From NCBI RefSeq assembly GCF_004919105.1, contig NZ_STGK01000022.1, forward strand, positions 1 through 55,591: 55,591 bases of DNA. Reading direction: 5' to 3'. The translations under genes and the position numbers were made by a program. This document shows positions 9,187 through 18,662 of the stretch, piece by piece (within the stretch, counting starts at the first letter, position 1; each line of letters begins with the position of its first letter). Below the pieces are notes generated by a model. That model had not been told where the DNA came from, did not search any database, and saw only the letters and a list, made by a program, of their open reading frames with translations. The stretch comes from Nocardioides sp. GY 10113. GTDB lineage: Bacteria > Actinomycetota > Actinomycetes > Propionibacteriales > Nocardioidaceae.

Positions 9187-10809
9187 TCAGGGGGCGATCA
9201 GCGTCTTGGTGACGTCCTCGCCGGTCCTGCCCAGCGCCGCCGCAGGCTCGCCGCCCAGCGAGGCCGTCACCGAGCCGTCGCTGCTGGAGATCCGCACCGG
9301 CGGCACCACCTCGAGCTCGGCCGTCTGCCCGAACGCCAGCGGCCCCTGCAGGACCACGTCGCCGGAGCCGTCGCGGACCACCAGGTGGGCGCCGCCGCCG
9401 GCGGCGGTCAGCGTCAGCGGAAGTGCCTCGGCCTTCTCCGCGCGCGTCGCGATCCCGCCGCTGCCGACCTGGCTGAGCACCGGCGAGTCGCTCACCGGCA
9501 CCGGGCCGTCCATCAGCAGCCGTGCCAACGACCAGACGAGCACCGCAGCCATCACCGCGGCGATCAGCACCGACCAGTTGCGCCCGCCCCGGGTGCCGCG
9601 GATGGAGCCGCCCACGCCGGTGGCCAGCTCGGACTCGAAGACCCGTCGCGGGTCCAGCGGCGCCTCGGCGTACCGCTCGTCGTAGGCGGCCACCAGCTCG
9701 GAGGCGTCGATGCCGAGCACGCGAGCGATGGTCCGCAGGTGGCCGCGGGCGTAGAAGTCCCCGCCGCACGGGGTGAAGTCGTCCACCTCGATGGACTCGA
9801 TCACGTGCGGGCGGATCCGGGTGCGCTCGGAGAGCTGGTCCACCGAGAGGCGCAGCCGCTCGCGGGCCGCGGCCAGCTGCGGACCGACGACCGGCGCGTC
9901 CGCCGGGTGCACGGCGAGGTCGTCGAGCACCACGGTCATCGTGTCCGCACTGCCGGCGGTCGCCGGCTCGGGGCTGCGGGGGGTGTGCGCGGACGGGTGC
10001 TCCACCCGGGCCGGGTACACGGGCCGGCGTCCCGGCGCCGGCGGCTCGGTGGCCGCGGCCGCGTCGCCACCGTCGTCGTCCGGCTCCGCCGGCTCGTGGG
10101 CCGGGTCGTCAGCGACCTGGTCCTCGCCGTCCGCGGCCACCGCCGCGGTCTCGCCAGGGTGCTCGACGGCATCCTCGGCTGCGTGCTCGACGCCATCCTC
10201 GGCTGCGTGGTCGGCTACGTCGTCGGTCAGGCCGGGCACCACCTCGACCACGTCCGCGCGGCCCGCCGCCAGGGCGGCCAGCCGGTCGCTGAGGGTCGAC
10301 GCCGTGGCACCGGAGAGACGGGTCGCCATCGTCAGCGGTACGACGAGCTGCCGGTCGTCGTGGGCGACGACCAGGAGGTGACCGTCGCGGACCACCCGCC
10401 GCCGCGGCAGGTGCTCCAGGCAGTCGACCTCGGACCAGGCGATGCCCTGCCAACGGCCGCCGCTGCGCAGCCGTACGCCGTGCACGTCGACCACCATCAG
10501 CGGCGCGCGGCTGTCCAGCAGCGACGCGCCGTAGGCCAGCACGACGAGCACCAGCACGCCGAACGAGGCCCAGTCGAGCGCGGTGCCGCCGTCGAGCGCA
10601 CGCACCCCGAAGGCGACGGCGAGCACGGCCGAGAGGCCGCCCACGACGCCGGCGAGCGCCACGTTGCGTCGTACCTCGATCGAGGTCGGCGGGGGCGCGG
10701 TGGGCGCCGTCGGGCGCTCCTCCGTGGCCTCCGCCTCGGCGGGCTCGGCACGGGAGTCGTCGTCGAGCTCGCGCTCGGCGACGGAGGTCTGGTCGGTCAT
10801 CTGGGTCAC
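9187..10809 (-). CDS. RodZ-like HTH membrane protein with extra N-terminal membrane/PH-like region
   Basis: A 540-residue protein. The central part (about 290-370) is a RodZ-type helix-turn-helix (AARERLRLSVDQLSERTRI and the following helices). A single transmembrane segment at about 415-433 and a beta-rich C-terminal domain of the DUF4115 type follow. RodZ proteins link cytoskeleton or division machinery to the envelope. Unusually, this one begins with about 50 charged residues, two transmembrane helices (about 48-96) and a beta-rich stretch resembling a bacterial PH-like domain (about 102-170), then an acidic, Ala/Glu/Asp-rich linker. The gene overlaps the ftsK stop by 4 bp, supporting a division-linked role. 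The N-terminal half is not part of classical RodZ. Confidence 0.8.
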   Translation of the reverse strand: MTQMTDQTSVAERELDDDSRAEPAEAEATEERPTAPTAPPPTSIEVRRNVALAGVVGGLSAVLAVAFGVRALDGGTALDWASFGVLVLVVLAYGASLLDSRAPLMVVDVHGVRLRSGGRWQGIAWSEVDCLEHLPRRRVVRDGHLLVVAHDDRQLVVPLTMATRLSGATASTLSDRLAALAAGRADVVEVVPGLTDDVADHAAEDGVEHAAEDAVEHPGETAAVAADGEDQVADDPAHEPAEPDDDGGDAAAATEPPAPGRRPVYPARVEHPSAHTPRSPEPATAGSADTMTVVLDDLAVHPADAPVVGPQLAAARERLRLSVDQLSERTRIRPHVIESIEVDDFTPCGGDFYARGHLRTIARVLGIDASELVAAYDERYAEAPLDPRRVFESELATGVGGSIRGTRGGRNWSVLIAAVMAAVLVWSLARLLMDGPVPVSDSPVLSQVGSGGIATRAEKAEALPLTLTAAGGGAHLVVRDGSGDVVLQGPLAFGQTAELEVVPPVRISSSDGSVTASLGGEPAAALGRTGEDVTKTLIAP

Positions 10810-13469
10810 GCCTCCCCCTGGATGGTCGCAATCACGGAGTCGAGCTCGTCCGGCTTCACCAGGACGTCCCGGGCCTTGGATCCCTCGCTGGGGCCGACCA
10901 CACCACGGCTCTCCATGATGTCCATGAGCCGGCCGGCCTTCGCGAAGCCGACGCGCAGCTTGCGCTGCAGCATCGAGGTCGAGCCGAACTGGGTCGACAC
11001 GACCAGCTCGATCGCCTGCACCACCAGGTCCAGGTCGTCCCCGATGTCGTCGTCGAGCACCTTGTTGCCGCCCGCGGGCGCCGTGACGTCGTCGCGGTAC
11101 GTCGGCTCCAGCTGCCCCTTGCAGTGCTTGACGACCTGGTGGATCTCCTCCTCGGTGACCCAGGAGCCCTGCACGCGGATCGGCTTGGAGGCACCCATCG
11201 GCAGGAACAGGCCGTCACCCTGACCGACGAGCTTCTCCGCGCCGGGCTGGTCGAGGATCACCCGGCTGTCGGCGAGGCTGGAGGTCGCGAACGCCAGGCG
11301 CGAGGGCACGTTGGCCTTGATCAGGCCGGTGACCACGTCCACCGACGGGCGCTGGGTGGCCAGCACCAGGTGGATGCCGGCCGCACGGGCGAGCTGGGTG
11401 ATCCGCACGACGGAGTCCTCGACGTCGCGCGGGGCGACCATCATCAGGTCGGCCAGCTCGTCGACGATCACCAGCAGGTACGGGTAGGGCGAGAGCTCGC
11501 GCTCGCTGCCCGGGGGCAGCTCGACCTTGCCGGCGCGGACCGCCTTGTTGAAGTCGTTGATGTGGCGGAAGCCGAAGTTCGCCAGGTCGTCGTAGCGCAT
11601 GTCCATCTCGCGCACGACCCAGGCCAGCGCCTCGGCGGCCTTCTTCGGGTTGGTGATGATCGGCGTGATCAGGTGCGGCACGCCCTCGTAGGCGTTCAGC
11701 TCGACGCGCTTGGGGTCGACCATGATCATCCGGACCTCGTCCGGCGTCGCGCGCATCAGCACCGAGGTGATCATCGAGTTGATGAACGACGACTTTCCGG
11801 AGCCGGTGGCACCCGCCACCAGCAGGTGCGGCATCTTCGCCAGGTTGGCGACCACGAAGCCGCCCTCCACGTCCTTGCCGAGTCCGGAGACCATCGGGTG
11901 GTGGTCGTTCCGTGCGGCGTTGGAGCGCAGCACGTCGCCGAGGGAGACGATCTCCTTGTCGGTGTTCGGGATCTCCACGCCGACCGCCGACTTGCCGGGG
12001 ATCGGGCTGAGGATGCGGACGTCCTCCGAGGCGACGGCGTAGGAGATGTTCTTCTGGACGCCGAGGATCTTCTCGACCTTCACGCCGGTGCCGAGCTCGA
12101 TCTCGTAGCGGGTCACCGTCGGTCCCCGGGTGTAACCGGTGACCTGGGCGTCGATGCTGAACTCCTCGAGCACGCCCTGCAGGCGGGCCACGACGTCGTC
12201 GCTGGCCTTGGATCGGGCCTTGTGCGGCGAGCCGGCCTTGAGGATCTCGCCGGTCGGCAGCGTGTAGGCGATGTCGCCGGAGAGCTGCAGCTGCTCGACG
12301 CGCTGCGGCAGCTCGGCGTGCGGGGGCGGCTCCAGGGCGTCGGTGTCCTCGCCGCCGGACCGCATCGCGGCGGCGGTCGCCGCGGCCGCGGCGGCACCCG
12401 CGGCGCCGACGCCCGCGGCGTCCGGGCTGACCTTGGGCCGCTCGGCGGTGCGGTCCACGTCGCTGTCGAGGTAGTCGAAGTCGAAGTCGATGGGCTCGCG
12501 CAGCTCCATCGACTCCTCCACCGGGTTGACCGCCTCGTCCTCGACCTCGGCGCCCTTGCGCTTGCGCTTCTTCTTGGGCTCGCTGATCACCGGGCTGTCG
12601 TACGCCTGGTCGCCGGTCCGCTCGAAGGTGTCGTCCAGGTCGACGGCCGCCCGGCGCCGATCGGCGTCGTCGGGGTGTACGCCGAACAGGTGGTTGCTGA
12701 GGTCGCGCAGGCGGTCGGGGATCCGGTAGAGCGGGGTCGCGGTGATCACCAGCACCCCGAAGAACGAGAGCAGCGCGAGGAGCGGGACCACGACGTAGGT
12801 GGAGCGCAGCAGGTCGAGCAGCAGCGCCGAGACGACGTACCCGATCGCGCCGCCGCCGTCACGCAGCGGCATCGTGTCGCCGGCGACCGGCTCGGGCATG
12901 CCGTTGGCGATGTGGACGATGCCGAGGATGCCGAAGGAGAAGGCGGTCCAGCCGATCACCTGACGTCCGACCGGACCGTTGTGGACCGGGTCCCGCATGA
13001 CCCGCCAGGCGGCGACCATCACCAGCAGCGGCACCAGCCAACCGATCTTGCCGACGCTGCCGGAGACGACGGCTCGCATGAACTCCATGACCGCGCCGGG
13101 GACCTCGAACCAGACCGCGGCCGAGATGATCAGCGAGAGGCCGACCAGCAGCAGCCCGATCCCGTCGCGGCGCTGCTCCGGCTCGATCTCCTTGGCGCCG
13201 CCGACGAGGCCGCGGACGATCGCGCCGACGCCGTGGGCGATGCCCAACCAGAGCGCGGCGATGCCGCGGGCCAGCGCGGAGAAGAGCCGGGCGACCGGTC
13301 CGCTGCCGTTGCGGACCGCGCGCGGGGCAGGCCGCTTCGCCGTGCTCTTCTTGGCACGGGAGGTCGAGCTCTTGGACCGCGAGCTGGACGTCTTCTTGGC
13401 GCTCGAGGAGCGACTCGTCGACGTGGTCCGGCTGCGCGACGCCGTTGGGGAAGACGTACGGGTCGCCAT
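10806..13469 (-). CDS. ftsK: FtsK/SpoIIIE DNA translocase
   Basis: An 887-residue DNA pump that clears chromosome ends from the division septum. A Ser/Lys-rich basic N-terminus (1-50) is followed by about four transmembrane segments (about 102-245), an acidic Ala-rich linker and the motor. The motor's Walker A is GATGSGKS (553-560), followed by MIMVDPKRVELNAYEGVPHL, diagnostic of FtsK, and a LATQRPSVDVVTGLIKANVPSR segment. The C-terminal gamma winged helix (last about 65 residues) is the part that reads KOPS-like polar sequences. The linker is short compared with E. coli FtsK, as usual in actinobacteria. rnj lies upstream and the RodZ-like gene overlaps downstream. Confidence 0.96.
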   Translation of the reverse strand: MATRTSSPTASRSRTTSTSRSSSAKKTSSSRSKSSTSRAKKSTAKRPAPRAVRNGSGPVARLFSALARGIAALWLGIAHGVGAIVRGLVGGAKEIEPEQRRDGIGLLLVGLSLIISAAVWFEVPGAVMEFMRAVVSGSVGKIGWLVPLLVMVAAWRVMRDPVHNGPVGRQVIGWTAFSFGILGIVHIANGMPEPVAGDTMPLRDGGGAIGYVVSALLLDLLRSTYVVVPLLALLSFFGVLVITATPLYRIPDRLRDLSNHLFGVHPDDADRRRAAVDLDDTFERTGDQAYDSPVISEPKKKRKRKGAEVEDEAVNPVEESMELREPIDFDFDYLDSDVDRTAERPKVSPDAAGVGAAGAAAAAATAAAMRSGGEDTDALEPPPHAELPQRVEQLQLSGDIAYTLPTGEILKAGSPHKARSKASDDVVARLQGVLEEFSIDAQVTGYTRGPTVTRYEIELGTGVKVEKILGVQKNISYAVASEDVRILSPIPGKSAVGVEIPNTDKEIVSLGDVLRSNAARNDHHPMVSGLGKDVEGGFVVANLAKMPHLLVAGATGSGKSSFINSMITSVLMRATPDEVRMIMVDPKRVELNAYEGVPHLITPIITNPKKAAEALAWVVREMDMRYDDLANFGFRHINDFNKAVRAGKVELPPGSERELSPYPYLLVIVDELADLMMVAPRDVEDSVVRITQLARAAGIHLVLATQRPSVDVVTGLIKANVPSRLAFATSSLADSRVILDQPGAEKLVGQGDGLFLPMGASKPIRVQGSWVTEEEIHQVVKHCKGQLEPTYRDDVTAPAGGNKVLDDDIGDDLDLVVQAIELVVSTQFGSTSMLQRKLRVGFAKAGRLMDIMESRGVVGPSEGSKARDVLVKPDELDSVIATIQGEA

Positions 13470-13559
13470 GCTGACAACCTAATCACGCGGAACTTCCGTC
13501 CCAGCGACAACACGCGGGCGTGGTGCGCAGGGGTCGCGGGCGTCACAGGGAGCGCATGA

Positions 13560-13641
13560 ATCACCGGTTGACCGGGGGTTCCCGCACTTGTCACCCGGCG
13601 CAACGGGTGACAACTGCGAGCTTCCCCGGTCGACCGGTGAT
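13560..13641 (-). terminator. Large nested inverted repeat between rnj and ftsK
   Basis: An outer pair of 18-base arms (13560-13577 and 13624-13641, one T-G wobble) encloses a perfect inner 10-bp stem (13588-13597 and 13604-13613) with a 6-base loop. It starts 15 bp after the rnj stop codon, in the 186-bp gap before ftsK. The simplest reading is the rnj terminator, but the nested two-stem form is larger than a usual terminator and lacks a T-tract. Confidence 0.65.
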
Positions 13642-13655
13642 CCCGGCCGCGCCGA

Positions 13656-15341
13656 TCAGGCCTCGACGACCACCGGGATGATCATCGGACGCCGCTTGTG
13701 CGCGCCGCTCACCCACCGCCCGATGGTCCGGCGGACCACCTGCTGCAGCTGGTAGGTGTCGGTGTTGCCCTCGGAGAGCTGGAAGTTCACCGCGTCGATG
13801 ATCGGCTGCTTGATGTCGTCGAACATCGCATCGGTCCAGGCGTGACCGCGGGCGTGGATCTCCGGGCCGGCCGAGACCTTGCCCGAGACCGAGTCGACCA
13901 CCACGATCACCGAGATGAAGCCCTCCTCGCCGAGGATCCGGCGGTCCTTCAGCTCGGTCTCGGTGACGTCGCCGACGGTCTGTCCGTCCACGAAGACGTA
14001 GCCGACCTCGACCTTGCCCGACACCGCCGCGACGCCGTCGACCAGGTCGACCACGACGCCGTCCTCCGCGTAGACGACGTTCTCCACGCCGGTCTGCTTG
14101 GCCAGCTCGCCGTTGGCCAGCATGTGGCGGATCTCGCCGTGCACCGGGAGCACGTTCTTCGGCTTGACGATGTTGTAGCAGTACAGGAGCTCGCCGGCCG
14201 AGGCGTGACCGGAGACGTGCACCAGCGCGTTGCCCTTGTGCACCACCCGGGCGCCGTGTCGGGCCAGGCCGTTGATCACCCGGTAGACGGCGTTCTCGTT
14301 GCCGGGGATCAGGCTGGAGGCCAGCACCACGGTGTCGCCGGGCTCGAGGTGGACGAAGTTGTGGTTGCGCTGGGCGATCCGCGCCAGCGCGCTCAGCGGC
14401 TCGCCCTGCGAGCCCGTGGAGATCAGCACCTGCTTCTCCGGCGGCAGCTTGGCCAGCTCCTTGGCCTCCACCATCACGCCGGGCGGCACCGTGAGGTAGC
14501 CCAGGTCGCGGGCGATGCCCATGTTGCGCACCATGGAGCGGCCCACGTAGGCGACCTTGCGGCCGTGCGCGACCGCGGTGTCGAGGACCTGCTGCACGCG
14601 GTGCACGTGGGAGGCGAAGCAGGCGACGATGATCCGCTGCTCGGACTCGCGGAAGACCTGGTCGAGGACCGGGGTGATCTTCTTCTCCGCGGTGGTGAAG
14701 CCGGGCACCTCCGCGTTGGTGGAGTCGGTGAGGAAGAGGTCGACGCCCTCCTCCCCCAGCCGCGCGAACGCCCGCAGGTCGGTGATCCGGCCGTCCAGGG
14801 GAAGCTGGTCCATCTTGAAGTCGCCGGTGTGCAGGACCAGGCCGGCGCCGGTGCGGATCGCCACGGCGAGCGCGTCCGGGATCGAGTGGTTGACCGCCAC
14901 GAACTCCAGCTCGAAGGGCCCGAAGGTGATCGTGTCGCCTTCCTTGACCGTGTAGAACGGCGTCTGCTTGATCCGGTGCTCGCGCAGCTTGCCGTTGACC
15001 AGCGCCAGCGTCAGCTCCGAGCCGACCAGCGGGATGTCGCGCCGCTCGCGCAGCAGGTACGGCGTCGCACCGATGTGGTCCTCGTGACCGTGCGTGAGCA
15101 CCAGCGCCTCGACGTCGTCGAGCCGGTCCCGGATCGGGCCGAAGTCGGGGAGGATCAGGTCGACGCCGGGCTGGTGGTCCTCGGGGAACAGCACGCCGCA
15201 GTCGACGATCAGCAGGCGGCCGTCGTACTCGAAGACCGTCATGTTGCGACCGACCTCACCGAGGCCGCCGAGCGGCATCACCCGGAGACCGCCCTGGGGC
15301 AGCTCCGGCGGGGCGCTCAGCTCGGGGTGCGGGTGGCTCAC
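13656..15341 (-). CDS. rnj: Ribonuclease J
   Basis: A 561-residue metallo-beta-lactamase/beta-CASP ribonuclease with endo- and 5'-3' exonuclease roles in RNA maturation and decay. The zinc motif HGHEDH is at 84-89. The start region MPLGGLGEVGRNM is typical of RNase J, and the beta-CASP motifs and C-terminal domain follow at normal length. The ATG overlaps the upstream dapA stop by 4 bp, a dapA-rnj arrangement common in actinobacteria. Downstream is an 82-nt nested hairpin, which might be its terminator or a structured RNA. Confidence 0.95.
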   Translation of the reverse strand: MSHPHPELSAPPELPQGGLRVMPLGGLGEVGRNMTVFEYDGRLLIVDCGVLFPEDHQPGVDLILPDFGPIRDRLDDVEALVLTHGHEDHIGATPYLLRERRDIPLVGSELTLALVNGKLREHRIKQTPFYTVKEGDTITFGPFELEFVAVNHSIPDALAVAIRTGAGLVLHTGDFKMDQLPLDGRITDLRAFARLGEEGVDLFLTDSTNAEVPGFTTAEKKITPVLDQVFRESEQRIIVACFASHVHRVQQVLDTAVAHGRKVAYVGRSMVRNMGIARDLGYLTVPPGVMVEAKELAKLPPEKQVLISTGSQGEPLSALARIAQRNHNFVHLEPGDTVVLASSLIPGNENAVYRVINGLARHGARVVHKGNALVHVSGHASAGELLYCYNIVKPKNVLPVHGEIRHMLANGELAKQTGVENVVYAEDGVVVDLVDGVAAVSGKVEVGYVFVDGQTVGDVTETELKDRRILGEEGFISVIVVVDSVSGKVSAGPEIHARGHAWTDAMFDDIKQPIIDAVNFQLSEGNTDTYQLQQVVRRTIGRWVSGAHKRRPMIIPVVVEA

Positions 15342-16222
15342 AGCACGCCACCCGCCACCAGGCCGGCGCGCAGCGCGGCGAGCTCGTCGTCGTCCAGCTC
15401 GACGAGTGGCGATCTGACGCGCCGGTTCTCCAGTACGCCGGTCAGCTGCAGCGACGCCTTCGCGGTCGTGGCGCCGTAGTTGGGGGCGCCCATGATCGCG
15501 TCGATCGCGGGCAGCATCCCCTCGAAGATCTCCCGGGCGCGGGCCGGGTCCGTGCCGAACGTGTCGTACATCGCGCGGAGCCGGTCACCGAGCACGTGGC
15601 CCGCGACGGAGACGAAGCCGACCGCGCCGTGCGCCAGCCAGGCCAGGTTGGCCACGTCGTCACCGGAGTAGACCTTGAAGCCGAGCTGCTGGATCCGGGT
15701 GCCGCGGGCCAGGTCACCGACCGCGTCCTTGACCGCGACGACCGGCTCCCAGTCGACCATCGCCTGGTAGGTCTCCATCGCCAGCTGCGTGCCGGTGCGT
15801 CCCGGGATGTCGTAGAGCATCACCGGCAGCTCGGCGGCCTCGACCACCTGGCGGAAGTGGTGCAGCACACCGCGCTGACCGGGCTTGTTGTAGTACGGCG
15901 TCACCAGCAGCACGCCGTCCGCGCCGTTCTTGGCGGCCTGCTGGGCCAGCCAGATCGAGGTCGAGGTGTCGTTGGTGCCGACGCCGGCGACCAGCTTGGC
16001 GCGGTCACCGACCGCGTCCCGGACGGCGGCGAGGATCTCGCCGTCCTCCTCCTTGGTGGTGGTCGCGGACTCGCCGGTGGTGCCGGAGACGACCAGGCCG
16101 TCGTGGCCGTGGTCGACCAGGTGCTTGGCCACCTTCTGCACCCCGTCCAGGTCGACGGTGCCGTCCGAGTGGAACGGCGTGACCATGGCGGTCAGCACGG
16201 TGCCGAATGGTGCGGAAGTCAT
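15338..16222 (-). CDS. dapA: 4-hydroxy-tetrahydrodipicolinate synthase
   Basis: A 294-residue class I aldolase-family enzyme condensing pyruvate with aspartate semialdehyde in the lysine/diaminopimelate pathway. Schiff-base lysine K165 (in VVAVKDAVGD), active-site tyrosine Y137 (LYDIPGRTG) and the SGTTGE segment with its threonines at 48-49 are all present. Length and start fit the family. The stop overlaps the rnj start by 4 bp, so the genes are translationally coupled. Its product supports peptidoglycan in an LL-DAP or meso-DAP actinobacterium. Confidence 0.95.
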   Translation of the reverse strand: MTSAPFGTVLTAMVTPFHSDGTVDLDGVQKVAKHLVDHGHDGLVVSGTTGESATTTKEEDGEILAAVRDAVGDRAKLVAGVGTNDTSTSIWLAQQAAKNGADGVLLVTPYYNKPGQRGVLHHFRQVVEAAELPVMLYDIPGRTGTQLAMETYQAMVDWEPVVAVKDAVGDLARGTRIQQLGFKVYSGDDVANLAWLAHGAVGFVSVAGHVLGDRLRAMYDTFGTDPARAREIFEGMLPAIDAIMGAPNYGATTAKASLQLTGVLENRRVRSPLVELDDDELAALRAGLVAGGVL

Positions 16223-16333
16223 GCGAGCAGGCTACCGGGTGCCACCGCTGCTCCGACCACCCCGCTCTCCCGCGGAACGGGTCGGCGGCGCCGCGGGGCG
16301 GCAGGCCCGCCGACCCGCGGACGGGCGCCACGG

Positions 16334-17287
16334 TCAGTCGGCCAGGTCTCCCACCTTCGGCATCACCTCGGCCGCGACCAGGCGGAGGTGGTCGAGGTCG
16401 GTCAGGTCGAGGGTCTGCAGGTAGATCCGCTGGGCGCCCTGCTCGGCGTAGCGGCCGATCTTGTCCACGACCTCCTCGGGCGTGCCGGCCAGGCCGTTGA
16501 CCCGCAGCTCGTCGACCTCCCGGCCGATCGCCGCGGCCCGCCGGGCGATCTCCGCCTCGTCGCTGCCCACGCAGAGCACCAGCGCGTTGGACCAGGTCAG
16601 CTCGGCGGGATCGCGCTCGATCGCCTCGCACGCGGCCCGCACCCGGCCGAACTGGAGCGCAGTGGTCTCCAGGTCGACGAACGGCAGGTTGAACTCGTCG
16701 GCGTAGCGCGCCGCCAGTGCCGGGGTCTTCTTCGCTCCCAGACCGCCGATCAGCACCGGCGGACCGCCGCGGTGGCCACCCAGCTGGACCGGCTTCGGCA
16801 GCGCCGGGGAGTCGGCGAGCTGGTAGTGGGTGCCGTCGAAGTCGTAGGTCTCCCCCACCGGCGTGGCCCACAGGCCGGTGATCAGCTCCAGCTGCTCGGC
16901 GTACCGCTCGAAGCGCTCCTTGGTGGACGGGAACGGGATGCCGTACGCCGTGTGCTCCTGGGTGAACCAGCCGGCGCCGATGCCGAACTCGACCCGGCCG
17001 CCGCTCATCTGGTCCACCTGGGCCGCCTGGATCGCCAGCACGCCGGGGTGACGGAAGGTCGCCGAGGTCATCATCGTGCCCAGGCGGATCGTGCTGGTCT
17101 CTCGAGCCAGCCCGGCCAGCGTCGTCCAGGCGTCGGTGGATCCGGGCAGCCCGTCGCCGCCCATGGTCAGGTAGTGGTCGGATCGGAAGAACGCCCCGAA
17201 GCCGAGCTCCTCGGCGGCCAGTGCCACCCGGAGGAGATCGTCGTAGGTGGCTCCCTGCTGGGGTTCGGTGAAGACGCGCAGCTCCAT
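16334..17287 (-). CDS. LLM-class F420-dependent oxidoreductase
   Basis: A 317-residue luciferase-like (TIM-barrel) oxidoreductase of the actinobacterial F420-dependent type. Recognisable segments are RSDHYLTMGG near residue 35, LGTMMTSATFRHP near 88, and the GGRVEFGIGAGWFTQEH block near 122, which bind flavin or F420 in this family. No partner gene points to the substrate, so the reaction is unknown. It stands alone between dapA and folA, 111 bp downstream-facing from dapA's start region. F420 use is inferred from the subfamily; FMN is possible. Confidence 0.85.
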   Translation of the reverse strand: MELRVFTEPQQGATYDDLLRVALAAEELGFGAFFRSDHYLTMGGDGLPGSTDAWTTLAGLARETSTIRLGTMMTSATFRHPGVLAIQAAQVDQMSGGRVEFGIGAGWFTQEHTAYGIPFPSTKERFERYAEQLELITGLWATPVGETYDFDGTHYQLADSPALPKPVQLGGHRGGPPVLIGGLGAKKTPALAARYADEFNLPFVDLETTALQFGRVRAACEAIERDPAELTWSNALVLCVGSDEAEIARRAAAIGREVDELRVNGLAGTPEEVVDKIGRYAEQGAQRIYLQTLDLTDLDHLRLVAAEVMPKVGDLAD

Positions 17288-17324
17288 GGGGCCAGCCTTC
17301 CAGACCCCTGGTGGCCGGCTGACG

Positions 17325-17846
17325 TCAGTCGCCGCCGCAGGCGAAGACGCGCTCCCACCAGACCACGGTGAAGCCCTCGCGCGGCTCCCGGCGCACCTCG
17401 ACCCAGCGCTTCGTGGAGAACTCCGGGTAGTGGGCGTCCCCCTCCGGGGTCATCGGCACCTCGGAGAGGATCTGCTCGTCGGCGTACGGCATCGCCGCCC
17501 GGTAGACGTGGCCGCCGCCGCCGATCATCACGTGCTTGTCGGCCGGCGCGCCCGCGAGCAGCTCGTCGGCCAGCGCCAGGGCCGACGGTACGTCGGCGGC
17601 GACCCGGACGCCCTCGGCGCTCCACTCGGGGTCGCGGGTCAGCACGATCGTCTGGCGCCCGGGCAGCGGACGACCGATGCCCTCGTGGGTGGTCCGCCCC
17701 AGGATCAGGACGTGCCCCATCGTGGTGCTCTTGAAGTGGGCGAAGTCCTCGGGCAGGTGCCACGGGATGTTGCCGTCCGCACCGATCACCCCGTTCTCGG
17801 CGAGGGCAGCCACCATCGTGACCCGCCGCCCGGCGGGAGTCGTCAT
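17325..17846 (-). CDS. folA: Dihydrofolate reductase
   Basis: A 173-residue NADPH-dependent reductase that regenerates tetrahydrofolate. The substrate-site segment IPWHLPEDFAHF (27-38) contains the catalytic acid D34. The ILGRTTHEGIGRPLPGR and MIGGGGHVYR segments form the NADPH site. The ATG at 17846 gives the normal N-terminus (MVAALAENGVIG follows). thyA ends only 11 bp upstream on the same strand, the classic thyA-folA pairing: ThyA consumes methylene-THF and makes dihydrofolate, which this enzyme recycles. The extreme C-terminus (VFACGGD) is slightly longer than usual. Confidence 0.95.
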   Translation of the reverse strand: MTTPAGRRVTMVAALAENGVIGADGNIPWHLPEDFAHFKSTTMGHVLILGRTTHEGIGRPLPGRQTIVLTRDPEWSAEGVRVAADVPSALALADELLAGAPADKHVMIGGGGHVYRAAMPYADEQILSEVPMTPEGDAHYPEFSTKRWVEVRREPREGFTVVWWERVFACGGD

Positions 17847-17857
17847 CTCGGTATCCC

Positions 17858-18652
17858 TCAGACCGCGATCGGGGCCTTGATGCCCGGGTGCGGGTCGTAG
17901 CCGTCCACCCGGATGTGCTCGAGGTCGAAGGCGTCGAGCGCGGTCACGGACGGGTCCAGCCACAGCGTCGGCAGCGGCCGCGGCTCGCGGGTCAGCTGCA
18001 GCCGGGCCTGCTCGAGGTGGTTGGAGTACAGGTGCGCGTCGCCGAGCGTGTGCACGAAGGTCCCGGGCTCCAGCCCGGTCACCTGGGCGACCATCTGGGT
18101 GAGCAGCGCGTAGGAGGCGATGTTGAACGGGACGCCGAGGAAGACGTCGGCCGAGCGCTGGTACAGCTGGCAGCTGAGCTTGCCGTCGGCGACGTAGAAC
18201 TGGAACAGCGTGTGGCACGGCGCCAGCGCCATCTGCGGGATGTCGGCGACGTTCCAGGCCGAGACGATGTGCCGCCGGCTGTCGGGGTCGCGCCGGATCT
18301 GCTCGACGACCTGCGCGATCTGGTCGACGTGACCGCCGTCGGGGGTCGGCCAGGAGCGCCACTGGTAGCCGTAGACCGGCCCGAGGTCGCCGTTCTCGTC
18401 GGCCCACTCGTCCCAGATCGAGATGCCGCGGTCCTGCAGCCACTTCACGTTGGTGTCGCCGCGCAGGAACCACAGCAGCTCCCCGAAGACCGAGCGGGTG
18501 TGGATCCGCTTGGTCGTCACCAGCGGGAAGCCGTCGGCGAGGTCGAACCGCATCTGGTGGCCGAACACGCTCAGCGTGCCCGTGCCGGTGCGGTCGCCCT
18601 TCTCGGCTCCTTCGTCGAGGATCCGGCGGACGAGATCGTGGTAGGCCTGCAC
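17858..18652 (-). CDS. thyA: Thymidylate synthase ThyA
   Basis: A 264-residue enzyme converting dUMP to dTMP with methylene-tetrahydrofolate. The catalytic cysteine is C146 (ALAPCHTLFQ), the same number as in E. coli ThyA. The FRGDTN-like FLRGDTNVKWL, RRHIVSAWN phosphate site and QLYQRSADVFLGVPFNIASYALL segments are intact. The GTG at 18652 is preferred because it reproduces the family start (MQAYHDLVRRIL) and avoids overlap with phzF; an in-frame start 30 bp upstream would overlap it. folA follows after 11 bp. Confidence 0.95.
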   Translation of the reverse strand: MQAYHDLVRRILDEGAEKGDRTGTGTLSVFGHQMRFDLADGFPLVTTKRIHTRSVFGELLWFLRGDTNVKWLQDRGISIWDEWADENGDLGPVYGYQWRSWPTPDGGHVDQIAQVVEQIRRDPDSRRHIVSAWNVADIPQMALAPCHTLFQFYVADGKLSCQLYQRSADVFLGVPFNIASYALLTQMVAQVTGLEPGTFVHTLGDAHLYSNHLEQARLQLTREPRPLPTLWLDPSVTALDAFDLEHIRVDGYDPHPGIKAPIAV

Positions 18653-18662
18653 GGCCCCAACC

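Noticed and set aside
7762..11223. A plus-strand frame of 1153 codons across rimO and the RodZ-like gene
   Set aside because: It is antisense to two clear genes with typical motifs and lacks any family resemblance.
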